Notes: generated by a model from the sequence alone, not told the origin. 6,863 bases of DNA from an uncultured Pseudorhodobacter sp. (GCA_945957495.1 CAMFLG010000172.1:1-6863); one strand, 5' to 3'. Positions 1-6,159 are shown, counted from the first letter of the stretch. Numbers and translations are program-made.

Positions 1-369
1 GTTGTGGGCAATGGCGGCACCGCCCATGGAAAATTCGCCAAAGAACGGCTGCACGTCGCGGATGGCGGTGGCACCCTTTGATCCGGCGGTGGAATAGCGG
101 ACATGGCCGATGGCCAGCGTGCCAGGCAGCGTGTCCATCACGTCGGCCTTGGTGAAGTTGTCGCGCACATAGCCAAAGCGGCGGGCAGAGTTGAAGCCGG
201 TGGCGGGATCGTAAGAGACGATACCGCCCGCCTCTTGGCCGCGATGCTGCAGCGCGTGCAGGCCAAGCGCCACGAAGGTAGAGGCATCTGCGACGCCGAT
301 GACGCCGAAGATCCCGCATTCCTCTTTCAGTTTGTCATCATCGAAAGGATGGGCATAGAACGGGCGCAT
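1..369 (-). CDS. purF: Amidophosphoribosyltransferase, N-terminal part (gene runs off the window)
   Basis: PurF catalyses the first committed step of de novo purine synthesis in the cytoplasm, making 5-phosphoribosylamine from PRPP and glutamine. The 123 visible residues are the N-terminal part of the glutamine amidotransferase (Ntn hydrolase) domain. Cys18 in EECGIFGV is the expected catalytic nucleophile, exposed after removal of a 17-residue propeptide. HRGQE (42-46), GHVRYST (88-94) and QPF (107-109) are family motifs of the glutamine site. Family members are around 500 residues, so about three quarters, including the PRPP transferase domain, lie outside the window. The ATG at 369-367 is chosen because GGAGG lies 4 bases upstream and the propeptide has the usual length. 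The gene follows cvpA after 86 bases, the same gene pair as the cvpA-purF operon of E. coli. The reading frame is intact to the window edge. Confidence 0.97.
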   Translation of the reverse strand, partial: MRPFYAHPFDDDKLKEECGIFGVIGVADASTFVALGLHALQHRGQEAGGIVSYDPATGFNSARRFGYVRDNFTKADVMDTLPGTLAIGHVRYSTAGSKGATAIRDVQPFFGEFSMGGAAIAHN

Positions 370-373
370 GGGG

Positions 374-378
374 CCTCC
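374..378 (-). promoter_or_regulatory. Ribosome binding site of purF
   Basis: The minus strand reads GGAGG, then CCCC, then the ATG of purF. The 4-base spacing is slightly short, but this is the strongest Shine-Dalgarno match near the start and it fixes the start codon choice. Confidence 0.7.
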
Positions 379-402
379 GAATCCGGGTTCGATCAGGGCT
401 TC

Positions 403-431
403 CCTTTAGGCCGATTGCGACGGACTGTCAC
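403..431 (-). promoter_or_regulatory. Weak candidate promoter upstream of purF
   Basis: In the 86-base gap between cvpA and purF the minus strand has GTGACA (431-426, five of six matches to the -35 consensus), a 17-base spacer and TAAAGG (408-403, only three of six matches to the -10). This could be a weak internal promoter, but read-through from cvpA is at least as likely. I see no recognisable purine-responsive operator or riboswitch. Confidence 0.2.
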
Positions 432-439
432 CCCCCAAT

Positions 440-452
440 GCCGCGCTGCGGC
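440..452 (-). other. Small GC hairpin just after cvpA
   Basis: Perfect inverted repeat GCCGC / GCGGC with a 3-base loop, 3 bases past the cvpA stop codon. On the transcribed strand it is followed by ATTGGGG rather than a U tract, so it is not a standard intrinsic terminator. It may protect or process the mRNA end between cvpA and purF, or be chance in GC-rich DNA. Confidence 0.25.
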
Positions 453-455
453 TTG

Positions 456-1064
456 TCAGTTTGACGGTGCCGGTTCTGCGGGGGCAGGGGCCGCCTGCGC
501 CGGGGTGCTGGACCCCACGCAAGAGGCGGTCAGGTCATTATAGCGCGCGACGATCCAGTTCGGCGCATCGTTCGGCACGGCGCTGTCAATCTCACCCTGA
601 AACGAGGCGAAGATCTTGGCAGAGCGCGAGTTGTCCACCATCGGCACGGTATTGGAGGCGACGGCACGATCATAGACCAGAAAGGCCACGCCGACCAGAA
701 TCACCCCGCGCGCCACACCGAAGAGGAACCCCAGCCCCTGATCAAGCCCCCCCAGCACGGAACGTTGCACGACCGAGGCGAACAGCGGCGTAAACAGCGC
801 CATGATGATCAGGCCAACCGCAAACACCGCAGCAAAGGCCGCGATTAGCGACAGTTCACAACTGTCGGACAGGAATTTGCCCACGACGGGAAGCTCTTTG
901 ACCAAGGGCTGCATCTGCGCCGCAAAGGCATAGGCGAGGATGGCCGCACCCACCCAACCGGCGATGGCCAGCGCCTCGCGCACGAAACCGCGCGAATAGG
1001 CGAGGATCGCCGACAGCACGATGATGCCAGCAACGCCTGCATCAACAAGGGTAAAACCGTCCAT
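456..1064 (-). CDS. cvpA: CvpA family inner-membrane protein
   Basis: CvpA proteins are small inner-membrane proteins first found through colicin V production in E. coli and since linked to envelope stress tolerance; the molecular activity is not settled. The 202-residue product has four predicted membrane helices near residues 6-22, 31-49, 71-93 and 112-131. The family motif between helices 3 and 4 is present as LDQGLGFLFGVARG (107-120), matching the usual LDxxLGxxxGxxRG pattern. The soluble C-terminus contains the segment PNWIVARYNDL (168-178) and ends in an Ala/Pro-rich tail (about 187-200) that is probably disordered. Length is slightly above the 160-190 typical of the family because of this tail. 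The ATG at 1064 has a good ribosome binding site, AGGGAG. It sits 18 bases after radA and 86 bases before purF, so it is likely translated from a radA-cvpA-purF message. Confidence 0.94.
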   Translation of the reverse strand: MDGFTLVDAGVAGIIVLSAILAYSRGFVREALAIAGWVGAAILAYAFAAQMQPLVKELPVVGKFLSDSCELSLIAAFAAVFAVGLIIMALFTPLFASVVQRSVLGGLDQGLGFLFGVARGVILVGVAFLVYDRAVASNTVPMVDNSRSAKIFASFQGEIDSAVPNDAPNWIVARYNDLTASCVGSSTPAQAAPAPAEPAPSN

Positions 1065-1070
1065 CTTCCG

Positions 1071-1076
1071 CTCCCT
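1071..1076 (-). promoter_or_regulatory. Ribosome binding site of cvpA
   Basis: AGGGAG on the minus strand, 6 bases before the ATG at 1064, lies entirely within the 18-base radA-cvpA gap. It supports the chosen cvpA start. Confidence 0.7.
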
Positions 1077-1082
1077 GAGGCG

Positions 1083-2441
1083 TCAGCCCGCCCCGAACAT
1101 TTCCCCGACAAAAGCGGTCAGGTCGGGCATCTGCCGCACCGTCATGCCTTCGACTTGCCCAAGCTTTGATCCTTTGGGCGCGATTGCTTGTGTGAAACCA
1201 AGTTTCGCGGCTTCTTTCAACCTATTTTCGGTCTGCCCCACCGGGCGAAGCGCACCAGAGAGGCTAATTTCACCGAATAAAACGGTTTCCGGCGGCAAAG
1301 CCACATCTTCGCGGGCGGAAAGGATGGCGGCGGCCACCGCCAGATCGGCGGCAGGTTCGGTCACGCGCATGCCGCCCGCGACGTTGAGAAAGACATCCAG
1401 CCCCGCAAAGGGGATGCCGCAGCGCGCCTCCAGCACCGCAAGGATGGTGGAAAGCCGCCCCGAATCAAGCCCCACCACAGTGCGGCGCGGCGTGCCCAAG
1501 GGGGAGGGGGCCACCAGCGCCTGAATCTCGGTCAGCACCGGGCGCGTGCCTTCGATACCCGCGAACACGGCCGATCCGGGGGTGGCCTGCCCGCGTTCCG
1601 ACAGGAACAGCGCCGAGGGGTTCAGCACCTGTTGCAGCCCGTCGCCCGTCATTTCGAACACGCCGATTTCATCTGCGGGGCCAAAGCGGTTTTTCACCGC
1701 GCGCAGGATTCGGAACTGATGGCCGCGTTCGCCTTCGAAATAAAGCACGGTATCGACCATGTGTTCGACCACACGCGGGCCTGCGATCTGGCCGTCCTTG
1801 GTGACATGGCCGACAAGGATCACCGCCACGCCGCGCCGTTTGGCGAAGGTCACAAGCTCGTGACAGGCGGCGCGGACCTGGGATACCGAACCGGGGGCCG
1901 AATCCACGGTGTCCAGCCACATGGTCTGGATCGAATCGATGATGGCGATGCCGGGGCGTTCGGTATCCAGCGTAGTCAGGATGTCGCGCAGGTTGGTTTC
2001 CGCCCCCAAAAGCACCGGGGATGAGGTCAGACCCAGCCGCTGTGCCCGCATCTGTACTTGCGAGGTGGATTCCTCGCCCGAGACATAGAGGCATTTCACG
2101 CCATGGCGGGAAAACGACGCCCCCGCCTGCAACAGCAGGGTGGATTTGCCGATGCCCGGATCGCCGCCAACAAGGATGGCCGAGGCGGGCACAAGGCCGC
2201 CGCCCAAGACCCGGTCCAATTCATCAATGCCGGATGAGGCGCGCGGCGGTGCCTCTGCCACGGTGGCAAGATCGGTCAGCGCGATGGCACGGCCCTTGCC
2301 GCCCAGTGCCTTGGGGCCTGCCGACAGGGGCGATTCCTCGACCAGGGTGTTCCAGGCGCCGCAGCCTTCGCATTTGCCGATCCATTTGCGGTGGCTGGCG
2401 CCGCAACTGGTGCAGGTGAAATGGGGGGAGGATTTGCTCAT
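1083..2441 (-). CDS. radA: DNA repair protein RadA (branch-migration helicase)
   Basis: RadA (also called Sms) is a RecA-like, DnaB-like ATPase that drives branch migration of recombination intermediates and supports repair of stalled forks. The 452-residue product is full length. An N-terminal zinc finger is formed by Cys10, Cys13, Cys24 and Cys27. The RecA-like core carries the Walker A motif GGDPGIGKST (92-101), a Walker B strand at IAIIDS (165-170), and the RadA-specific KNRFG motif (250-254). The C-terminal Lon-protease-like domain (about 275-452) has the typical NVAGGMRVTEPAADLA (353-368) and GEISLSGALRPVG (390-402) blocks. The ATG at 2441 has AGGGGG 2 bases upstream at closest alignment, and the zinc finger begins right after it, so no earlier start is needed. 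It lies 31 bases after the PqiA-like gene and 18 bases before cvpA. No key residue is missing. Confidence 0.98.
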   Translation of the reverse strand: MSKSSPHFTCTSCGASHRKWIGKCEGCGAWNTLVEESPLSAGPKALGGKGRAIALTDLATVAEAPPRASSGIDELDRVLGGGLVPASAILVGGDPGIGKSTLLLQAGASFSRHGVKCLYVSGEESTSQVQMRAQRLGLTSSPVLLGAETNLRDILTTLDTERPGIAIIDSIQTMWLDTVDSAPGSVSQVRAACHELVTFAKRRGVAVILVGHVTKDGQIAGPRVVEHMVDTVLYFEGERGHQFRILRAVKNRFGPADEIGVFEMTGDGLQQVLNPSALFLSERGQATPGSAVFAGIEGTRPVLTEIQALVAPSPLGTPRRTVVGLDSGRLSTILAVLEARCGIPFAGLDVFLNVAGGMRVTEPAADLAVAAAILSAREDVALPPETVLFGEISLSGALRPVGQTENRLKEAAKLGFTQAIAPKGSKLGQVEGMTVRQMPDLTAFVGEMFGAG

Positions 2442-2469
2442 GCCCCCTGATTGCCCGGAAAAGCGGGGC
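2442..2469 (-). promoter_or_regulatory. Possible RNA stem covering the radA ribosome binding site
   Basis: In the 31-base gap before radA, GCCCC (2469-2465 on the minus strand) can pair with GGGGC (2446-2442), across an 18-base loop. The 3' arm lies in the G-run that is the only Shine-Dalgarno-like sequence of radA. The 5' arm starts 3 bases past the stop codon of the PqiA-like gene, so ribosomes finishing that gene would disrupt the stem. This would couple radA translation to its upstream neighbour. The stem is only 5 pairs and the loop is long, so this is tentative. Confidence 0.3.
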
Positions 2470-2472
2470 GCA

Positions 2473-2901
2473 TCAAGGCTCGTGACGCTCTGTCAAGGTC
2501 GAGATCGCCAGCGAGGCCAGAATGCAGCCGGTGAACAGATACAGCCCCCAGCCGACCTCTATCGTGACATAGCCCGCGCCTTTGACGATGACGATGTACA
2601 GCGCGATCAGGAAGATATCGGCCATGGCAAGGCGGCCGAGTTGATGCAGGGCGGGCAGGGTCTTGCGCGACAGCAGGCCGAATTGCACCAGCGCGAGGCC
2701 TGCGGTTTTGGCAAAGGGGGCAAAGATGGCGAATACCGTGACCACAAGGCCAAGCGCGGCATCGGTTTGCCACAAGGATTGCAGGCCCGAGACGACCGAG
2801 ATTTCGTCCATGCCAAAGATCGGCAGCAGGGCCGCGCGCAAGAGGGGTGCGAACCAGGCGATGGGAAACAGGATCAGCAGGGCGAGGTTGGCGTATTTCA
2901 T
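2473..2901 (-). CDS. Single-domain PqiA-like (paraquat-inducible protein A family) membrane protein
   Basis: A 142-residue membrane protein matching one PqiA domain. PqiA proteins are inner-membrane parts of the MCE-type PqiABC envelope transport system of E. coli, thought to move lipids between membranes. Helices are predicted near residues 4-24, 47-71, 93-112 and 116-135. The segment LGRLAMADIFLIALYIVIVK (88-107) matches the family pattern of a Gly-Arg-x-x-Met-x-Asp motif at the start of helix 3. E. coli PqiA has two such domains and cysteine-rich zinc-binding segments; this protein has one domain and no CxxC pairs. No PqiB (MCE) or PqiC gene is adjacent. It starts 3 bases after the DUF1275 gene with no clear ribosome binding site, which suggests translational coupling. 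Family assignment is fairly sure, function is not. I give no gene symbol because equivalence to E. coli pqiA is not shown. Confidence 0.86.
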   Translation of the reverse strand: MKYANLALLILFPIAWFAPLLRAALLPIFGMDEISVVSGLQSLWQTDAALGLVVTVFAIFAPFAKTAGLALVQFGLLSRKTLPALHQLGRLAMADIFLIALYIVIVKGAGYVTIEVGWGLYLFTGCILASLAISTLTERHEP

Positions 2902-2904
2902 CGG

Positions 2905-3624
2905 CTACAACAGCGCGATGGTCAGCAGCACCGCCGCCAGGGGCAGCGAAAACGCAAAGCCCACCATGCCATAGCCGATGGCCCCGACCAGCCCGCCCAG
3001 CAGGAAGGTGCCCAGCAACTGCGTCAGGATGCCCAGCTTGACCCGGTCGGCCTGCACCGGGTGGGAAAAGGCGCGGCCAAAGAATTCGCGGCCCAGTTCG
3101 ATGCCCACATCGGTGATCATGCCGGTGGCATGGGTGGTGCGGATGCGGGCGTTGGAAATCTTGGTGATGGTGGCGTTCTGAAATCCCATGATAAAGCACA
3201 ACAGGCCCAGCCCCGTCGCATGGCCAAAGGGGGCGGGCAGATGCGCGGCACCCAGGCCTGCAAGACCTGCCAGCATGACGCCCTGCGCCCCGATGGGCAG
3301 CGAATATTGCCGGGTGGGCTGATGCGCGCGCGCCCAGTTGATCGTTGCAGCCGATGCGGCGGCCCCGGTGATGAACAGGCTGATCGCCAGCAGGCTTTGC
3401 CCGACAAGTGCCAGGTTCTGCAGCACCAGATTATCGGCCAGCGCCGACAGATAGCCGGTCATATGCGAGGTGTAGCTGCCCAGAAGGATAAAGCCGCCTG
3501 CGTTGGCCGCCCCCGCAATGCCCGCCAGAATCGTCGCCAACGTGCGGTCTGACGCGGCAGAGCGGCGGTGGGCGGTGATCAGGCGCAGCACGCGCAGCGG
3601 TGCGGGTTTCGGGGGGCGGGACAT
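2905..3624 (-). CDS. DUF1275 (YoaK) family membrane protein
   Basis: A 239-residue integral membrane protein of the DUF1275/YoaK family, whose biochemical role is unknown. Helices are predicted near residues 29-49, 72-96, 109-129, 133-151, 199-219 and 220-238, following a short basic N-terminus. Family hallmarks are present: AGAANAGGF (37-45), TSHMTG (52-57), GFQNA (147-151) and THATGMITDVGIELGR (164-179). The conserved SHMTG and HATG segments form a pseudo-repeat, suggesting two related halves. Length is normal for the family. The ATG at 3624 is the only reasonable start before the conserved region, but the sequence in front of it has no good ribosome binding site. The gene follows the 258-aa protein after 69 bases and precedes the PqiA-like gene by 3 bases. 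It may share a transcript with radA and cvpA. Function cannot be inferred from context. Confidence 0.92.
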   Translation of the reverse strand: MSRPPKPAPLRVLRLITAHRRSAASDRTLATILAGIAGAANAGGFILLGSYTSHMTGYLSALADNLVLQNLALVGQSLLAISLFITGAAASAATINWARAHQPTRQYSLPIGAQGVMLAGLAGLGAAHLPAPFGHATGLGLLCFIMGFQNATITKISNARIRTTHATGMITDVGIELGREFFGRAFSHPVQADRVKLGILTQLLGTFLLGGLVGAIGYGMVGFAFSLPLAAVLLTIALL

Positions 3625-3664
3625 GGGGGTTCGGCCTGAAAAGGACTGTTCGTCACAATGTCGC

Positions 3665-3691
3665 GCCCCTATGCGGCAGATGCAAGGGGGC
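3665..3691 (-). other. Imperfect hairpin between the 258-aa gene and the DUF1275 gene
   Basis: Two bases past the stop codon of the 258-aa gene, GCCCC pairs with GGGGC and, inside a two-base mismatch, TGC pairs with GCA around a 7-base loop. No U tract follows on the minus strand, so it is at best a weak terminator or an mRNA end-stabilising stem. I see no convincing separate promoter for the DUF1275 gene in this 69-base gap. Confidence 0.25.
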
Positions 3692-3693
3692 GG

Positions 3694-4470
3694 CTATTTT
3701 CCCGGTTTGGGCAGGGCCACCACATTTGCCTCGCGCAGATCGTCATGGTCGAAATCATAGCCCAGCGTCGGCAGGATTTCCTTCAGATCCGCCTCCAGCC
3801 TGCGGATCTGGATTTGCGCCGCGCGTTCTTCGGCCTCGACATCGTTCAGCCAGCGGCGCAGCTCGTCACAGGTGCTGCGCGCGAGCGCAAGGCGGTCGGT
3901 GAGGTCTTGCACCTCTTGCTGGCGGTGTTTCAGGAATTCGCGGGCGCGGGTGACTTTTTCATCGGAATAGACCCGCGCCAGTTCGCGCGATTCAAGGCTC
4001 ATTTGTGCGGCCAGTTGCAGCAGTTCGGGTTCCAGATGCTTGAGGTCGGGGTGATCGCGCAGATGCCGCATCCGGCTGCGCATGGCGTCGAATTCGCCCG
4101 ACAGCGCGAACACCCCGGCGCGGTCGGCGGCATGGGCGTGGCGGTAGGCTTGCGTCACATCCTGCATGCCCATGGCAAAGCTGCGGTGGCTGCGTTCCAG
4201 CCGGGCCATGCGGCGGTTGGCGGGCAGGCTGAAGGTGAGGGTGATCAGCAACAGCGTCAGGCCGATCTGCAGCCACATTCCGGCCTGCGGCACCGCCTGA
4301 CCGGCAAAGAACAGGCCCATTTGCGGCCAGGGCAGATAACCAAATGCCGCAGCAAGCGTTGCCGCGACGGCAATCCCCGCAAGACCGACAATCAGCCATT
4401 GCGACGCCGCACGCAGTACCCCACCGGCAAGGCGCAAAACATCCATGGATTTACTGAAATTCTGTGACAT
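3694..4470 (-). CDS. Uncharacterised two-helix membrane protein with long helical C-terminal domain
   Basis: A 258-residue protein that I cannot assign a function. Two membrane helices are predicted at about 25-47 and 64-82. The remaining 175 residues are charged, rich in Arg, Glu, Gln and Leu, and predicted mostly helical, with coiled-coil character at about 145-232. This suggests a short hairpin anchor and a cytoplasmic rod. A recognisable segment is AHAADRAGVFALSGEFDAMR (112-131). I recall similar Rhodobacterales proteins at this locus carrying the automatic label 'DNA repair protein', but nothing in the sequence supports that: there is no nucleotide-binding, nuclease or DNA-binding motif. 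The ATG at 4470 is preferred, with a G-run 8 bases upstream. The frame extends to a TTG at 4530, but that codon would overlap the proposed -10 box and add an atypical N-terminus. The gene heads a new block after the MlaF-type gene. Confidence 0.88.
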   Translation of the reverse strand: MSQNFSKSMDVLRLAGGVLRAASQWLIVGLAGIAVAATLAAAFGYLPWPQMGLFFAGQAVPQAGMWLQIGLTLLLITLTFSLPANRRMARLERSHRSFAMGMQDVTQAYRHAHAADRAGVFALSGEFDAMRSRMRHLRDHPDLKHLEPELLQLAAQMSLESRELARVYSDEKVTRAREFLKHRQQEVQDLTDRLALARSTCDELRRWLNDVEAEERAAQIQIRRLEADLKEILPTLGYDFDHDDLREANVVALPKPGK

Positions 4471-4499
4471 CAAAAACGCCCCCCAGCGCAATGCAGGAA

Positions 4500-4568
4500 A
4501 TCTGGCGCAACTGACGGATAATGCAAACAATTTTAATCGAACCGGTGGCTTTGCCAGATAAAATCTGC
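4500..4568. repeat. Three ATCTG(G)C half-sites around the promoter of the 258-aa gene
   Basis: ATCTGGC (4500-4506) is repeated in inverted orientation as GCCAGAT (4553-4559), and ATCTGC (4563-4568) forms a tight palindrome with it, CAGAT-AAA-ATCTG (4555-4567). With one bulged C the palindrome extends to TTGC(C)AGAT / ATCTGCAA. The distal and proximal half-sites are about 53 bases apart, roughly five helical turns. One pair overlaps the proposed -35 box. This arrangement would suit a dimeric regulator, but such short repeats can arise by chance in a 160-base AT-richer gap. Confidence 0.35.
4530..4557 (-). promoter_or_regulatory. Candidate sigma-70-type promoter for the 258-aa gene
   Basis: The minus strand has CTGGCA (4557-4552, four of six matches to TTGACA), a 16-base spacer and TAAAAT (4535-4530, five of six matches to TATAAT). 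A start of transcription near 4523 would give a leader of about 50 bases before the ATG at 4470. The stretch is noticeably AT-richer than its surroundings and lies in the longest gap of the window. Confidence 0.4.
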
Positions 4569-4614
4569 AAAACCTGCCGGGTTGTTTCGGGGGTGGAAAC
4601 AGTGTTCAACCTGC

Positions 4615-4629
4615 GCGGGAAAACCCCGC
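4615..4629 (-). terminator. Possible weak terminator of the alr-mlaE-mlaF unit
   Basis: One base past the TAA stop of the MlaF-type gene, GCGGG pairs with CCCGC across the 5-base loop GTTTT on the minus strand. The following bases, GCAGGTTG, do not form a U tract, so efficient intrinsic termination is doubtful. Position directly after the last gene of the unit is the main argument. Confidence 0.35.
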
Positions 4630-4630
4630 C

Positions 4631-5377
4631 TTAGCGCACGCTTTCAATCGGCCCCTGCGCGCGGCCGTGGATGAATTGCTGCAGATAGGGGTCTGGGGCG
4701 CTGTCCATTTCGGCGACGGGGCCGGTCCATTGGATCACGCCGTCATGCAGCATCGCCACCCGGTCGGCGATGGCGCGGACAGAGGACATATCATGCGTGA
4801 TGGTCATGGCGGTGGCGCCCATTTCCACCACAATCTCGCGGATCAGATCGTTGATCACGCCGGACATGATCGGATCCAGCCCGGTGGTGGGTTCGTCAAA
4901 GAAGATGATCTCGGGTTCTGCCGCGATCGCGCGGGCCAGACCCACGCGTTTCTGCATACCGCCGGACAGTTCGGCGGGCAAAAGATCGGCGGTTTCCGGT
5001 TTCAGCCCGACACGGCGCAGCTTTTCGATGGCAATCTCGCGCGCCTCGGCCTTGGGGCGCTTCAACGCGCCGTGCATCAGCCGGAAGGCGACGTTTTCCC
5101 ACACCCGCAGGCTGTCAAACAGGGCCCCGCCCTGAAACAGCATGCCAAAGCGGGCCAGAAAGGCGTCGCGGTCGGATTTGGTCACATCCTGCCCGTCCAG
5201 TGTGATCAACCCGGAATCGGGGGTGACAAGGCCCAGGATGGATTTCAGCAGCACCGATTTGCCGGTGCCCGACCCGCCGATCACCACCATGCTTTCGCCC
5301 GAGGCGATGGTCAGATTGACCCCGCGCAGAACGTGGTTGGGGCCGAAGGCTTTGGCGACGTTCGAAAGCTCTATCAT
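4631..5377 (-). CDS. mlaF: MlaF-type ABC transporter ATP-binding protein
   Basis: ATPase subunit of an MCE-linked ABC transporter. In E. coli, MlaF works with MlaE, MlaD and MlaB at the inner membrane to move phospholipids and maintain outer-membrane asymmetry. All motor motifs are intact in the 248 residues: Walker A GGSGTGKS (34-41), Q-loop Gln82 in LFQGGALFDSL (80-90, a hallmark of this subfamily), signature LSGGM (137-141), Walker B IIFFDE (157-162), D-loop GLD (166-168) and switch His195. The ATG at 5377 overlaps the stop of the permease gene as ATGA. The upstream sequence has only a poor ribosome binding site, so translation is probably coupled. An upstream continuation of the frame to about 6172 is only the shadow of the permease gene. 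Substrate is inferred from family and not shown here. Confidence 0.95.
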   Translation of the reverse strand: MIELSNVAKAFGPNHVLRGVNLTIASGESMVVIGGSGTGKSVLLKSILGLVTPDSGLITLDGQDVTKSDRDAFLARFGMLFQGGALFDSLRVWENVAFRLMHGALKRPKAEAREIAIEKLRRVGLKPETADLLPAELSGGMQKRVGLARAIAAEPEIIFFDEPTTGLDPIMSGVINDLIREIVVEMGATAMTITHDMSSVRAIADRVAMLHDGVIQWTGPVAEMDSAPDPYLQQFIHGRAQGPIESVR

Positions 5378-6159
5378 GATCCGAACATCACCGAGGTCAG
5401 AAGGAAGTTTGCCGCCAGAATCAGGATCGAGGCGGCGGCGACGGCGTTCTTGGTGGCGCTGCCCACACCTTGCGCGCCACGGCCTGACCGCATGCCATGA
5501 TAACAGCCGATCAGCGTGGCGATAAAGCCAAAGACCGCGCCCTTGATCAGCGAGGAAATCACGTCCTGCGAGGTCAGAAAATCGACGGTGTTCTTGATAT
5601 AGGTGGCGCGGTTGAAGCCCAACTGTTCGGTGGCCACCAGAAACCCGCCCATCACGCCGATGATATCGCCGACCGCCACCAGCAAAGGCACGGTCAGAAA
5701 CCCGGCCAGCACGCGCGGCACGGTCAGATATTTCATCGGATGGGTGGATAGTGTGACCAGCGCGTCGATCTGCTCTGTCACCTTCATCGTGGCAATCTCT
5801 GCCGCGATGGAAGAGGTCACGCGCGCGGCGATCATCAGGCCCACCAGCACCGGGCCCAATTCGCGCACCATGCCAATGGCGACGATCTGCGGCACCACCG
5901 CCTCTGCCGAAAAGCGTTGGCCGCCTGCGTAGATCTGCAAGGCCAGCGCGCCGCCGGTGAAAATCGCGGTCAAGCCCACCACCGGCAGCGACAGCCAGCC
6001 CACCTGCAGCAGCGCGGTCAGAAACTCGCGCGCATAGAACGGCGGGCGGGCCAGATGCGACAGTGCCTGCCCGGCGTAGATGGCAATGCGGCCAAGGCTG
6101 GCCAGGGCGCCCAGCACAGAACGGCCCAGGGCCGCCAGAAAGGCTGCAACAAGCCTCAC
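5374..6159 (-). CDS. mlaE: MlaE-type ABC transporter permease
   Basis: Inner-membrane permease of the MlaE family, partner of the ATPase encoded immediately downstream, probably in phospholipid transport across the periplasm. The 261-residue length is typical of single-domain MlaE, with no fused N-terminal STAS domain. Membrane segments are predicted near 51-75, 92-112, 148-175, 205-221 and 237-258, after an amphipathic N-terminal stretch. The family core RELGPVLVGLMIAAR (99-113) and the coupling segment AAEIATMKVTEQIDAL (119-134) are clear. The C-terminal GCYHGMRSGRGAQGVG (218-233) is also typical. The core reads AAR where many relatives have AGR. The GTG start at 6159 is chosen because it overlaps the alr stop as GTGA and has GAGGG 6 bases upstream. 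The stop overlaps the ATPase start. No MlaD, MlaC or MlaB gene lies next to it. Confidence 0.96.
   Translation of the reverse strand: MRLVAAFLAALGRSVLGALASLGRIAIYAGQALSHLARPPFYAREFLTALLQVGWLSLPVVGLTAIFTGGALALQIYAGGQRFSAEAVVPQIVAIGMVRELGPVLVGLMIAARVTSSIAAEIATMKVTEQIDALVTLSTHPMKYLTVPRVLAGFLTVPLLVAVGDIIGVMGGFLVATEQLGFNRATYIKNTVDFLTSQDVISSLIKGAVFGFIATLIGCYHGMRSGRGAQGVGSATKNAVAAASILILAANFLLTSVMFGS

Noticed and set aside
370..455. A purine riboswitch or PurR-type operator before purF.
   Set aside because: The 86-base gap has no conserved purine-riboswitch core and no PurR-like palindrome, only a small GC hairpin and a weak promoter-like pair.
2140..3552. A 470-codon open frame on the plus strand.
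   Set aside because: It lies opposite radA, the PqiA-like gene and the DUF1275 gene, is implausibly rich in Gln, Arg and Asp, and crosses gene boundaries. It is a by-product of high-GC codon use in the real minus-strand genes.
3625..3693. A promoter for the DUF1275 gene using TTGCAT as -35.
   Set aside because: With a 17-base spacer the -10 would be GACATT, only three of six matches, and the region is GC-rich and occupied by a hairpin.
3658..4467. A 269-codon open frame on the plus strand, opposite the 258-aa gene.
   Set aside because: No family resemblance, low-complexity Gln/His/Gly composition, and no promoter or ribosome binding site. The minus-strand frame has coherent membrane and helical structure.
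4471..4530. A 20-residue N-terminal extension of the 258-aa protein from a TTG codon.
   Set aside because: The TTG falls on the proposed -10 box, and the ATG at 4470 has a G-run at suitable spacing. The extension has no recognisable role.
4667..5500. A 277-codon plus-strand frame opposite the ATPase gene.
   Set aside because: The opposite strand encodes a complete ABC ATPase with all motifs, and this frame has the His/Gly/Gln bias typical of antisense shadows.
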